A stretch of DNA of 20,320 nt, taken from positions 1 through 20,320 of the forward strand of contig JAKVCF010000029.1 in NCBI GenBank assembly GCA_022447335.1, in the 5' to 3' direction. How positions within the stretch are numbered: the first letter of the stretch is position 1; each line of letters opens with the position of its first letter. Below, one piece after another: positions 8,162-16,188 of the stretch. The DNA comes from Planctomycetota bacterium. GTDB taxonomy: Bacteria > Planctomycetota > UBA1135. Both the position numbers and the translations under genes were made by a program. Under the pieces are notes generated by a model. The model was given only the letters and a program-made list of their open reading frames with translations, ran no database searches and was not told where the DNA came from.

Positions 8162-10387
8162 TTAGGGGAAGGTGTGGGTGTAAACCGGAGTAATCTGACA
8201 GCTCGAAAGTTCGGCTGCTTGGATATGCACCGTAATGCCCGTCGCAGACGGTGGCACGAAAGCTATATAGCTCGCGCTACCCGCCGCATCCGCTCTGGAC
8301 GAGCCCAACACATTCGGGCGCTTCAAATCAGCTCTCAGGCCTGCGCAGCCAGGTACCGGCGTGGATCCAAGCACAAAACTGTAGGCGAAAGTGCTAGCAG
8401 CGCCTGGAGTGGCGCCCTCTACGTTGATTGAGTTCTGCCTTCCCGCAGTACCCGGAGTGAAGCTAACGATGCTGTAGCCAGAACTCACTGGAGCGATGTT
8501 GATGTCATCAATCAGAATGCCATCATCTTCACCGATTGGGAAGTTGTCAGTCTGCGCAAATAGCAGGTAGAAATCGCCACTGATATCAACTGAAGTCGAG
8601 TTCAGATCGATGTCCGTAACGTGCCGCCATTGATCGGTCGGAAGACCATTCCATCCACCAGAAACGGCTTCCCAATTCAAGCCATCGGCACTGACAAAGA
8701 CACCGTCGTCGCCGTCCGGCTCTTCACCAAAGTTATAGACATGGAAGTCGAGTTCCCAACTGGTACTGCCGCCACCATTCAGGCCGATAATCAACCCGTT
8801 CGCAAGCGTAGTCGATCCATCAAAGCCAGGCGCCGCACCCATCTCCAAGTCATAACTACCTGTGCGTGGACCAACTCCACTAATACCTCCGGAACAGGCA
8901 CCGTTCTGACCAATATTGCACCAAGCAAGAGGGTCAGTATCTCGACTGATTGCGTTTAGCTCATTGATGCCGAAGTAGGTTGGCGGAGATCCAGCATGAC
9001 CCTCGAAACCTTCCGCATAGCCAGTTCCCAAGGCAAGGAAAGTACTTGGCAAAACTGGATACCGCGCCGGTGGAGGCGGCGGGCCATTAGTCGGATCAAG
9101 CGCCTGAACCATACCGTTACCTGGCCCCGGGCCGGCGTTGTACTGAGTGCCGCCGCCGATTACATCAGCGACGCCATCGCCGTTAATGTCTTCACTTACT
9201 GCCACCGCGAACCCAAAAAGATCATGATCTGCGTAACCATAAGCGGTCCACAACTCAGACCCATCGGCTCCAGAGTATGCGCGTACCGCGCCAGAGTTAT
9301 CGCCCCAAGTGTCATCGTGGCGGATACCTACCACAACATCGTCGAAGCCGTCGCTATTCAGGTCGTGGCCACCCGAAACTGAATTGCCAAAGAGGTCTTC
9401 GGGATCATCGCCGTACCAGGTGTAAAGAATCGAACCGTCAGCGCCCGAGAAGACGCGTGCCATACCTGAATTCTTGCCGTTGGTGGCAGCCTGATGACCG
9501 CCTGCGACGACGTCCAAAACACCGTCACCATTGACGTCTCCTGCACCATCAACCGAGATGCCTAACTTATCCTTAGCGTTATCCCCATGCCAGACATAGA
9601 GGACTGAGCCATCAATGCCGCTATACAGTGTCACCGAACCGCTGTTCTGCGCGCCAATGTCTGTTCCATAGGAACCCACCAAAAAGTCTGCTGCTCCGTC
9701 ACCATTGACATCACCTGGACCACCTACGGCGTGACCAGTAAATGCAGTGTTATGCGGACCTACGACCTGATAGATGATCGCACCTGTCAAGCCGTCATAG
9801 ACGTTGGCATAACCATCGCCTGGTCCGGGGAAAACCCCTGCACCGTATTTCGAGGCACCAACGATGAACTCGTCGAATCCATCAAAGTTAAGATCTCCGA
9901 CTTCCGACGCTGCCCAACCTAGATAGTCCTTGGAAGCAGCCCCATCGAGCGTATGGATTAACCTGAAGTTCGAGCCAGAATAGACGCGAGCTTGACCCGC
10001 ACCTTGAGCGAACGCATCTGCACCAATTGCACAAATGATTATGTCATTGATGCCATCGCCATTGACATCACCGGCCGAACTGACTGCGTGGCCCAACTCG
10101 TCTTGACCTGCAGAGCCATCCCAAGCCCAAAGTTGCGCACCATCTCTACCGCTATACAAGCGAGCCATGCCAGCGGACTGCCCAAAGCCATCGTCTCCGG
10201 GCATACCGACAAGTACGTCTGCAAATCCGTCGCCGTTCACATCGCCAACATCGGCGACATCATGTCCGTGGTATTGATAGCGGGCATCGCCGATCCACGT
10301 GTGGATAACGTCCTGAGCCATCAGGGAAGAGGTCGATACCGCGGCCATCAAGGCTCCAGCGGCGATCAGGGGGAGTTGTTTTGTCAT
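8162..10387 (-). CDS. Secreted FG-GAP (integrin-alpha-like) repeat protein
   Basis: 741 residues from the ATG at 10387, chosen because it begins a clean signal peptide (MTKQLPLIAAGALMAAVSTS, likely cut after Ala24); the frame stays open 59 codons further upstream, but that stretch looks non-coding. Seven FG-GAP repeats follow, each with a DxNxDG Ca-binding loop (Asp49, 107, 165, 226, 284, 342, 400; 58-residue period, one of 61), predicting a complete seven-bladed propeller. After a proline linker (436-440) comes a jelly-roll-like domain (about 450-632) with a Cys pair (490, 498). A C-terminal module (about 638-741) follows, with Cys681 and Cys730 and a VPGC...RADAAG...VPPSATGITVHIQA pattern that I associate with planctomycete extracellular proteins. 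Role: surface or secreted adhesion or scaffold (inferred). No Shine-Dalgarno motif is visible. Confidence 0.88.
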   Translation of the reverse strand: MTKQLPLIAAGALMAAVSTSSLMAQDVIHTWIGDARYQYHGHDVADVGDVNGDGFADVLVGMPGDDGFGQSAGMARLYSGRDGAQLWAWDGSAGQDELGHAVSSAGDVNGDGINDIIICAIGADAFAQGAGQARVYSGSNFRLIHTLDGAASKDYLGWAASEVGDLNFDGFDEFIVGASKYGAGVFPGPGDGYANVYDGLTGAIIYQVVGPHNTAFTGHAVGGPGDVNGDGAADFLVGSYGTDIGAQNSGSVTLYSGIDGSVLYVWHGDNAKDKLGISVDGAGDVNGDGVLDVVAGGHQAATNGKNSGMARVFSGADGSILYTWYGDDPEDLFGNSVSGGHDLNSDGFDDVVVGIRHDDTWGDNSGAVRAYSGADGSELWTAYGYADHDLFGFAVAVSEDINGDGVADVIGGGTQYNAGPGPGNGMVQALDPTNGPPPPPARYPVLPSTFLALGTGYAEGFEGHAGSPPTYFGINELNAISRDTDPLAWCNIGQNGACSGGISGVGPRTGSYDLEMGAAPGFDGSTTLANGLIIGLNGGGSTSWELDFHVYNFGEEPDGDDGVFVSADGLNWEAVSGGWNGLPTDQWRHVTDIDLNSTSVDISGDFYLLFAQTDNFPIGEDDGILIDDINIAPVSSGYSIVSFTPGTAGRQNSINVEGATPGAASTFAYSFVLGSTPVPGCAGLRADLKRPNVLGSSRADAAGSASYIAFVPPSATGITVHIQAAELSSCQITPVYTHTFP
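9068..10270 (-). repeat. Seven tandem FG-GAP coding repeats (~174 bp period)
   Basis: DNA coding for the seven propeller blades repeats about every 174 bp, with one unit of 183 bp. The best conserved piece of each unit codes for GDVNGDG or close variants; on the + strand it reads as ...ccgtcaccattgac... and relatives. Divergence between units is considerable, so this is an old protein repeat rather than a recent tandem DNA duplication. Confidence 0.75.
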
Positions 10388-10542
10388 CACTAGGGGAAGG
10401 AAGGAAAGGCTGAGCGACAGGGAGAGGTGAGCCTCTTCCACCACATCGCAGAGGCCTCCAATATGCCACACAAGCCGCGTTCGAGCAGCGCGACCTCCCG
10501 CAAAGTTCGCTGCCCTCGCCGTGAAACCTCGGAATTTCGGGG
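10388..10542 (-). other. 155-nt gap upstream of the FG-GAP gene
   Basis: This is the longest non-coding stretch. It lies between the queA stop and the FG-GAP start, both on the minus strand, and should hold the FG-GAP promoter or be read through from queA. I see no convincing -35/-10 pair and no T-tailed hairpin after queA. Just before the ATG the minus strand is pyrimidine-rich (CCTTCCTTCCCCTAGTG), with no Shine-Dalgarno motif. The CCTTCCCCTA decamer also occurs upstream of the HEAT/TPR gene. Confidence 0.4.
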
Positions 10543-11604
10543 CTAGGGCAGCCAGAGCGAACAATCGCCGTAGGAATAGAAGCGATAGCGCTCGCGCACC
10601 GCTTCGGCATACACCCTTTTCAGCTGCTCCAACCCCCCTCCGCCCTGGTCCTGACAGAGCGCAGCGACCATCGCGAGCAAGGTGCTACAGGGAGTGTGAA
10701 AGTTGGTCAATAGACCGTCCACCCAACGAAAGCGATGACCCGGAAGAATGAAGCAATCGGTCCAACCCTGACCAGCTTCAACATCTGCGGGCAAACTCTC
10801 CAGCACCCGCGCAGCTGTGGTGCCCACAGCAATCACGCGCCGCCCCTCAGCGCGAGCAGCATCCAAAGCACGGGCACAAGCTGGGTCGACCGCGTACTCC
10901 TCGGCATGCATGCGATGATCGCCTACATCCTCAACTTCAATCGGAGAAAAGGTCCCAAGCCCTACGTGCAAAGTCAGCGCTGCGCTCTGCACTCCGCGCA
11001 CTTCGAGTTGCCGCAGCATCTCCTCCGTGAAGTGCAGGCTCGCGGTCGGCGCCGCAATGGAGCCTTCACGATTAGCCCATATGGTTTGATAGCGCTCTTG
11101 ATCATCGACCTGAATCTCTTCTTCGCCTGCCACAGAACGCAAGCGTCGAATGTATGGGGGCAAAGGCGAAGTTCCGATTTCAGCAAGTAGACCAGGCCAA
11201 GGCCCAATCAAGCTACGCGCGATCCAACGACCAGATTCGAGCTTTTCAATCAACTCAACGGTGGCTCGCTGATGGGAATCCACCAGAATTAAACCTGTTC
11301 GTAAGCGCCCCCCACTGAGCATCAACTGCGCTTCATCTATTCGACCTCCAGGCCTCAACCAAAGGCCCTCAATGCGGCCACCTGTTTCCTTACGCAAAAC
11401 CAAGCGCGCCGGCAAGACACGCGTGTCATTCAGCACCAGAAGGTCGCCCTCGCGAAAAAACTGTGGCAGGTCTGAAAACGCATGATGCGCGCTCTCATCA
11501 CGCGCGCTGTGATGCACAAGTAGACGCGATGCACCCCGACGCTCGCTCGGATGTATCGCGATCAGCTCTTCGGGCAACTCGAAGTCGAGCTCACCCTTCT
11601 TCAT
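10543..11604 (-). CDS. queA: S-adenosylmethionine:tRNA ribosyltransferase-isomerase QueA
   Basis: 353 residues, the usual family length. QueA moves the ribosyl part of SAM onto 7-aminomethyl-7-deazaguanine (preQ1) at the wobble position of tRNA, giving epoxyqueuosine; it acts in the cytoplasm. The family N-terminus (DFELPEELIAIHPSERRGAS, then RLLV), the LNDTRVLPARL block (about 55-65), HVGLGTFSPIEVEDVGDHRM (about 232-251) and the C-terminal RFYSYGDCSLWLP are all recognisable. The start is the ATG at 11604 (MKKGELDF); a longer frame exists but would read far into the upstream gene. The start overlaps the 3' end of the inositol-phosphate synthase gene by 14 nt, which suggests translational coupling. 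No other queuosine gene is in the window. Confidence 0.95.
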   Translation of the reverse strand: MKKGELDFELPEELIAIHPSERRGASRLLVHHSARDESAHHAFSDLPQFFREGDLLVLNDTRVLPARLVLRKETGGRIEGLWLRPGGRIDEAQLMLSGGRLRTGLILVDSHQRATVELIEKLESGRWIARSLIGPWPGLLAEIGTSPLPPYIRRLRSVAGEEEIQVDDQERYQTIWANREGSIAAPTASLHFTEEMLRQLEVRGVQSAALTLHVGLGTFSPIEVEDVGDHRMHAEEYAVDPACARALDAARAEGRRVIAVGTTAARVLESLPADVEAGQGWTDCFILPGHRFRWVDGLLTNFHTPCSTLLAMVAALCQDQGGGGLEQLKRVYAEAVRERYRFYSYGDCSLWLP

Positions 11605-12790
11605 GCGCGACCCAAGTACGCAACAAATCCATTTGGCGATGGAAGTCGTGGTCGCACACATCGAGCGGATTCTTAAAGAACGACGCAGCTGCACGCAACG
11701 GACCACCTTCGCCACGCTCCTGGGCACGAAGAGCGATACGAGCAAGGTCTAAAACCAACGGCGCCGCAAGGGCTGAATCACTGGCCTGCCAAGTGAACTG
11801 CAGCTGCATGTGACTACCGAGAAAGCCCTCGAAATGCACAAAATCCATCGCGGTCTTCAAGTCGTGCAGACTAGGCACGAAGTCGATCCGCACACCGGTG
11901 TGCACGCGCTCGCTGTCAAGGATGTCGTGCAGCACTGCGTCCTTGTTGCGCAGCTTGCCGGAAGCGCGCATCGGGTCGGATAAAGCTGCGCCATCCTTGT
12001 TTCCAAGCATGTTGTACCCCTCCCAAGCCATCACGTTTAGTCCACGATCACGGAACATCGGAGCAAGCACTGTTTTGATCAAAGTCTCGCCCGTCTTACC
12101 GTCGTTACCGAGCACTGGAACGCCCAAACGATGCGCCAAGCCAGCCACTGCAGGCACAGCGCCACCCGGCGCAGGCGTGAAGTTAATAAAAGGCACCCCT
12201 TCAAGGATCGAGGCGATCGCATAAAGCACGGAACGAGAAAGGTCACGTGGCGCTTCGCTTAGCAGTTCCATCGGATCGGCTTCCGGATGGCTCCAACCAG
12301 CAGGCAGCTCACGATCACGCTCTGCAGTCGCGAGATAAACCACCACGCTACGGCGGTAACCTTCGGACTTACGCCAGTTTCGAATGTCTTCGCGCAAAGC
12401 CTCGACGGCTTCTGGCAACGAGAGTAATAAACGATCCGCACTCTCGCCCTGCATTAGTTGCGCATCTTCTGGCTCAGCCAAACCTGGCGCAATGCTGTGC
12501 TCAAACCGTTCACGCAACCCAGCGCACAGCTCGACGAGATCCTGCGGCAATACGCCGACGCGAGCCAAGTCTTCAGCCGAGCGGTGGCTATCGCCACCGA
12601 TATCCCATCCTGTCACATGAAAACGCGCCAGATCTTCCCAATCAATGTGGGAAAAGGCTGGGGTCTCGGTCACCAAACCGCAAGCCGGCAGCCCAGCACG
12701 GATTGACTCAAGGCCATGCAGAACCGTAGTGGCAATCGCACCACGGGCCCCCACGAGCAAGAGGCCGGTACGGGAGGGATCGGGACTCAC
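11591..12790 (-). CDS. myo-inositol-1-phosphate synthase (inositol-3-phosphate synthase)
   Basis: 399 residues. Converts glucose 6-phosphate to inositol phosphate using NAD+ in an internal redox cycle. An N-terminal Rossmann motif VGARGAIATTV (13-23) binds NAD. Conserved blocks include NFTPAPGG (203-210), GNDGKTGETLIK (228-239, active-site Lys and Thr), NMLGNKDG (260-267) and DFVPSLHDLKTAMD (303-316). Length is between mycobacterial (about 365) and eukaryotic (about 510) enzymes. The start is a GTG at 12790, with no better in-frame start and no clear Shine-Dalgarno; the gap to the YdjY stop is 49 nt. The product may feed inositol phospholipids or inositol-containing solutes; nothing in the window decides which. 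Confidence 0.93.
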   Translation of the reverse strand: MSPDPSRTGLLLVGARGAIATTVLHGLESIRAGLPACGLVTETPAFSHIDWEDLARFHVTGWDIGGDSHRSAEDLARVGVLPQDLVELCAGLRERFEHSIAPGLAEPEDAQLMQGESADRLLLSLPEAVEALREDIRNWRKSEGYRRSVVVYLATAERDRELPAGWSHPEADPMELLSEAPRDLSRSVLYAIASILEGVPFINFTPAPGGAVPAVAGLAHRLGVPVLGNDGKTGETLIKTVLAPMFRDRGLNVMAWEGYNMLGNKDGAALSDPMRASGKLRNKDAVLHDILDSERVHTGVRIDFVPSLHDLKTAMDFVHFEGFLGSHMQLQFTWQASDSALAAPLVLDLARIALRAQERGEGGPLRAAASFFKNPLDVCDHDFHRQMDLLRTWVAHEEG

Positions 12791-12839
12791 GACAAGAATC
12801 GGGCCAGCGCCTGGAACAGGGGTTGCGCAGCGCGACTCA

Positions 12840-13685
12840 CTATTGTGCCGCCTCGCTCGCTTCTTCGCTTAACCTCGGCGGGACCTGATCTATTTTTTTA
12901 CGACTGAACAATAAGCGAACTGGCGCGTCAATCGCTGGCATCAGGAAGATGTTCGGATACCAAATGTACTGATTCTCGGCCTCGGGATCAGCCCCCGTCA
13001 TCAAGTGGTTAGCCGGCTTGAAGTAGACCACCGAGATCAAGTTTCCCTCGCCCTCTGCGGCAAAAAACTCCTCAGCGTCTTTGTGTGGCCTGATAAAGCG
13101 CGAGCCCAGGTAAATCCACTGGCCACGCCGATAGGTGCGCTCAGCCTGCACATTCACAACCAAGTCTTCTGCCCGATAAAAGCGCGTGCGCTGCTCGCCG
13201 TCTAGATCTTCCTCTTCCCAGCAGACATAAAGATAGAAGCCGTCTCCCCGCGCGGGCTCAACCTCAAATAGCGGGGCTCCAGCCTCGAACTCCTCAGGAC
13301 TGGGCGGCGGATCGATCTCCCTGACGTCGTAGTTCTTGCCAGCTTCGACTCCCATTAACAACATCGCAGTGTTGAGTGCCTCCGCCGAAAGGTTGGTGCA
13401 CCTGAGCAAAGACTCATGATCCTTGCCACGCTCCGTCACAAGTAGGTACTCAAGTGGCTCACGGTTCTGGCAGATCGTTGCGTCAATCTCGATCAGTTGA
13501 CGATTCAGGTCGATGCGCACACCTGCAGAACGCAGCTCTTCGGTGATCTGATCCTGTATCGGATCCTGCGAGTTAGCAGGCTCCTGGGCCTCAAGGTCAG
13601 CTCGACTCGAGCCTAACCAGGCCAAGGCTCCGAGCACCGCGGCCGTCATGAGTTGGAAGCTCCAGCGAAGGTTCATAAGAGTCAT
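12840..13685 (-). CDS. Secreted/membrane YdjY-domain protein
   Basis: 281 residues from the ATG at 13685; a TTG at 13697 overlapping the upstream stop (TTGA) is an alternative start, and another ATG lies at 13676. An N-terminal hydrophobic stretch (FQLMTAAVLGALAWLGSSRA) looks like a signal peptide or anchor. Residues about 50-120 match the YdjY domain: GVRIDLNRQLIEIDATI, then EYLLVTERGKDHESLL with the characteristic GK-HE. A beta-rich part and a hydrophobic segment near IWYPNIFLMPAIDAP follow. YdjY domains are common in planctomycete exported proteins and have no assigned reaction. It sits between the HEAT/TPR gene and the inositol-phosphate synthase gene on the same strand and probably belongs to the same operon. 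Confidence 0.8.
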   Translation of the reverse strand: MTLMNLRWSFQLMTAAVLGALAWLGSSRADLEAQEPANSQDPIQDQITEELRSAGVRIDLNRQLIEIDATICQNREPLEYLLVTERGKDHESLLRCTNLSAEALNTAMLLMGVEAGKNYDVREIDPPPSPEEFEAGAPLFEVEPARGDGFYLYVCWEEEDLDGEQRTRFYRAEDLVVNVQAERTYRRGQWIYLGSRFIRPHKDAEEFFAAEGEGNLISVVYFKPANHLMTGADPEAENQYIWYPNIFLMPAIDAPVRLLFSRKKIDQVPPRLSEEASEAAQ

Positions 13686-13693
13686 GGTATCGA

Positions 13694-16093
13694 TCAACGC
13701 GTTGCGAGAATTTGCAGACGGCTAGCAGCTCGGCGGGCAGTAGCCGGGTCAGTTGAGCCCAAGCGCACTGCTTCCGAATAAGCTTCAACGGCCTCCTCCA
13801 GCAGGTCGATCCCCTCGTAAGCCCGGCCAACCTGCCAACGCGCACGCGCGTTGGCAGGTTCAAAATCTGCTGCACGGCGCGCAAAACGCAGCGCCGCACT
13901 CCAAGATTCGACCTCCGCGAGCAGTTCGCCAGCTTCTAACAAGGTCTCAAGTCGACATCCACCCTCTAGCAAGGGGCCTAACACCGCCCCACGGCCAGCT
14001 TCAAAGCCACGCGCCTCGGACAGGACCAGCCGCTGGCCCACCTCATCAAGTGGTAGCAGCCAAGCGCGCGGACTTACAAGCCCCAGACCATAGCCGAGGT
14101 CGACCAGATCCGATTCATCGAAATCTTCGCGCAGCAATCCAAGAATGCGGTTCAACGCTGCGAATTCAGCGTTCTGATTGCCACAGCTCCGGGACGCACG
14201 TGCCGCTAGGCCCAATGCGCGCATACGATTGCCACGCAGTAAACCCGGATCAGCTGCCAAGCTCGCGGCGATTTTTGCGCAAGCATCAGGGGAAGAAGTG
14301 AACGATGCCTCAGCCCATACGACCAAGCCCAAGCGAGAAACCGGCTGACCGACTGCGGTCGATTCTGGAATAAGAAAAGCGCGCGCCGGCGCAGTTGCCG
14401 CCAAAGCCTGAACCACTTCGACCAAACTCAAAAATTCGCCGCGCAAGGCGCGCGGGTCAGGCCACGGCGCAGTGGGGTCTTCTTCGGGCAAAGCGAGCAA
14501 AGTTAGTTGTGCTTCTGCTACCAACGCATCAGCATCGCTGCGCAAAGCCGCCCGTGCTTGTGCGCGCCAGAGAGTACGCCAAAGCGCTTCGCGCTCAAAG
14601 TTAGATTCGACCGGCAAGCCAAATCCCTGAGCAACGGCTTCGTGCACCTGTTCACGTAACTCTATATCACCAGCCAGCACTGCTGACTCCACGACCGCTT
14701 CCGCGGTCTCGAAATCAAGCGGCGGCTCAGCGACGAAGCCAAATAAAGCGTCGACTCCACCGGGGACTCTCAATAAAGCGCGGACAGCTTCGGCACGCAG
14801 TAGGCCTGGACGACCTGGGTCCCCTGCTATCTCCACCAGGATGATGCGATCCTCAGCCTTGCCGAGTTCACCAAGCGCACGCACCATCCGTACACCTAAG
14901 ATCCCCTCTACTTCGGGCACCGTCCGACGCAACCAGGCCCGCGCATCTTCACTATGCGGCGCACGATCTGCCGCAAGCTGAACGCGCAGCATGATTGGCA
15001 CCTCGGCACGCGGCAGAAAGCTGCTCAGATAATCGTCGGAGATCGCACGCTGCCCCAAAGTCTGAGCAACGGCCATACCGTAGCGAGACTCCTGCCAACC
15101 GCTATCCACCAGCCACTCTGCCGCCACTCGCTGCGCATCTTCCAGCGGCAGGCGTGCCAACTGATTCATCCAACTCCCCTGCGTGGAAAGCGGGGCAGTT
15201 GGAACCTGCCGCGCCTTCCATTCTTCGAACACCGATTTGGGCGAAGCAAAGCTCGCCAACATACTCAATGCCAAGCGCCGATCTTCAATGCGCGGAGCGT
15301 CGAATAGTGAACGTACATACTCCGCAACCTCAGGGGCAGGACCTTGCGCCGCGACCTCGCGAAACAAGACTGAACGGAAAGAGTTGGCCGAAGTCTCGGA
15401 CAGACGCAAGATATCGACCCGCTTGTCAGGGCGTGTCTCGACCCGGGCCCAGGTCTGCAGCGCATATTCGCGAATTAGCCCCGGACCTTGCCGTACAAGA
15501 TTCTCGAGACGCGGAAGATCCTCTTCGACAACCATCTGCGTCCATGCTGCATAGATCTGACGCAAGAGCACAGCCTCTGTCTCGGGATCGATCAACTCCT
15601 GCAGAGATTCCAGTACGGGTCGCCCCTCAGCCGCCAGCAAGCGACTGACACAATGAGCTCGCAGTTGAATGTCACGATCCTTATCCAGCGCGATCGCTAG
15701 CAAGGTCGGCCCAGACTCGGACACGCGAGCAGCTAACAAAAGATTGTGCGCACTCTCCAGATCGATAATCTCACCAGAGCGCAATCCTTCCAAAATCGAG
15801 CCGCAGTCCTGCGCTTCCAAATTCGGGGCAAGGCGCTCAAAGACCATCACACGCGCACGCTCGGCATCTTCCGCCTGAGTCGGTGGGCCGCCATCGATAA
15901 GGAGAAAGCGCAGTAGCGGCGCGACTGCATCCTGATTGGGACCGCGCCCATCCTCGCGGATGTACGGAGGAGCAAGATCCGCGACCCAGTTGCGCCATTC
16001 CTCCTGCACACGCTCGGCAGCGCGCGCAGGGACTTGAATCCACACGGACGGTGCAGCCGGCGCCAAAGTAGCGAGCAGCAACGAAGCGAACAT
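13694..16093 (-). CDS. Exported HEAT-like / TPR repeat protein
   Basis: 799 residues from the ATG at 16093 (MFASLLLATLAPAAPSVWIQ), chosen because it starts a short signal-like hydrophobic segment; the frame stays open to 16366 but would run across the divergent promoter into the methyltransferase gene. The body is almost wholly helical, with Leu/Ala/Glu-rich repeats resembling HEAT repeats (for example DKDRDIQLRAHCVSRLLAAE). The last 75 or so residues contain two TPR-like units (WSAALRFARRAADFEPANAR and AYEGIDLLEEAVEAYSEAVR). It looks like a periplasmic or surface scaffold for protein contacts; no catalytic motif is visible. The stop overlaps the alternative TTG start of the YdjY gene. A very strong hairpin lies inside the coding sequence at 13829-13860. 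Confidence 0.78.
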   Translation of the reverse strand: MFASLLLATLAPAAPSVWIQVPARAAERVQEEWRNWVADLAPPYIREDGRGPNQDAVAPLLRFLLIDGGPPTQAEDAERARVMVFERLAPNLEAQDCGSILEGLRSGEIIDLESAHNLLLAARVSESGPTLLAIALDKDRDIQLRAHCVSRLLAAEGRPVLESLQELIDPETEAVLLRQIYAAWTQMVVEEDLPRLENLVRQGPGLIREYALQTWARVETRPDKRVDILRLSETSANSFRSVLFREVAAQGPAPEVAEYVRSLFDAPRIEDRRLALSMLASFASPKSVFEEWKARQVPTAPLSTQGSWMNQLARLPLEDAQRVAAEWLVDSGWQESRYGMAVAQTLGQRAISDDYLSSFLPRAEVPIMLRVQLAADRAPHSEDARAWLRRTVPEVEGILGVRMVRALGELGKAEDRIILVEIAGDPGRPGLLRAEAVRALLRVPGGVDALFGFVAEPPLDFETAEAVVESAVLAGDIELREQVHEAVAQGFGLPVESNFEREALWRTLWRAQARAALRSDADALVAEAQLTLLALPEEDPTAPWPDPRALRGEFLSLVEVVQALAATAPARAFLIPESTAVGQPVSRLGLVVWAEASFTSSPDACAKIAASLAADPGLLRGNRMRALGLAARASRSCGNQNAEFAALNRILGLLREDFDESDLVDLGYGLGLVSPRAWLLPLDEVGQRLVLSEARGFEAGRGAVLGPLLEGGCRLETLLEAGELLAEVESWSAALRFARRAADFEPANARARWQVGRAYEGIDLLEEAVEAYSEAVRLGSTDPATARRAASRLQILATR
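13829..13860. repeat. Perfect 14-bp inverted repeat inside the TPR coding region
   Basis: Left arm AACCTGCCAACGCG (13829-13842), 4-nt loop CACG, right arm CGCGTTGGCAGGTT (13847-13860), with no mismatch. In the minus-strand mRNA it codes for part of a TPR helix (around PANARARWQV), about 135 nt before the stop. No T-run follows on either strand, so it is not a typical terminator. Confidence 0.85.
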
Positions 16094-16188
16094 ATCTGTC
16101 AGCGAAAATAGGGGAAGGGCCAGGCGCGTGGTGGCAAGAGAGGGCCCTCGACCATCGCCTCCAGGATACGCCACCCTATCCTCAAGGT
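16094..16188. promoter_or_regulatory. Divergent intergenic region (likely two back-to-back promoters)
   Basis: These 95 nt separate the starts of the minus-strand HEAT/TPR gene and the plus-strand methyltransferase gene, so both promoters are expected here or just inside the genes. I cannot pick convincing -35/-10 boxes. It holds a 10-nt palindrome GAGGGCCCTC (16140-16149), which is not rare by chance, and the minus-strand decamer CCTTCCCCTA (16109-16118), also found before the FG-GAP start. AAGG lies close to the methyltransferase ATG. Confidence 0.5.

Noticed and set aside
10388..10564. 59-residue upstream extension of the FG-GAP frame
   Set aside because: It would mask a clear signal peptide starting at 10387 and overlap queA; the extension has no domain.
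11890..11903. 14-bp palindrome GCACACCGGTGTGC inside the inositol-phosphate synthase gene
   Set aside because: A perfect palindrome of this length is expected about once in 20 kb by chance and it lies in conserved coding sequence.
12247..12729. Plus-strand 160-aa open frame opposite inositol-phosphate synthase
   Set aside because: The minus-strand frame has all family motifs; this is an antisense shadow.
14995..15648. Plus-strand 217-aa open frame opposite the HEAT/TPR gene
   Set aside because: Composition is low-complexity Arg/Pro/Ser, typical of a GC-rich antisense shadow; the minus-strand frame is a coherent helical repeat protein.
16140..16149. Palindrome GAGGGCCCTC in the divergent promoter region
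   Set aside because: Ten-base palindromes are common by chance in a window this size; no second site supports an operator.
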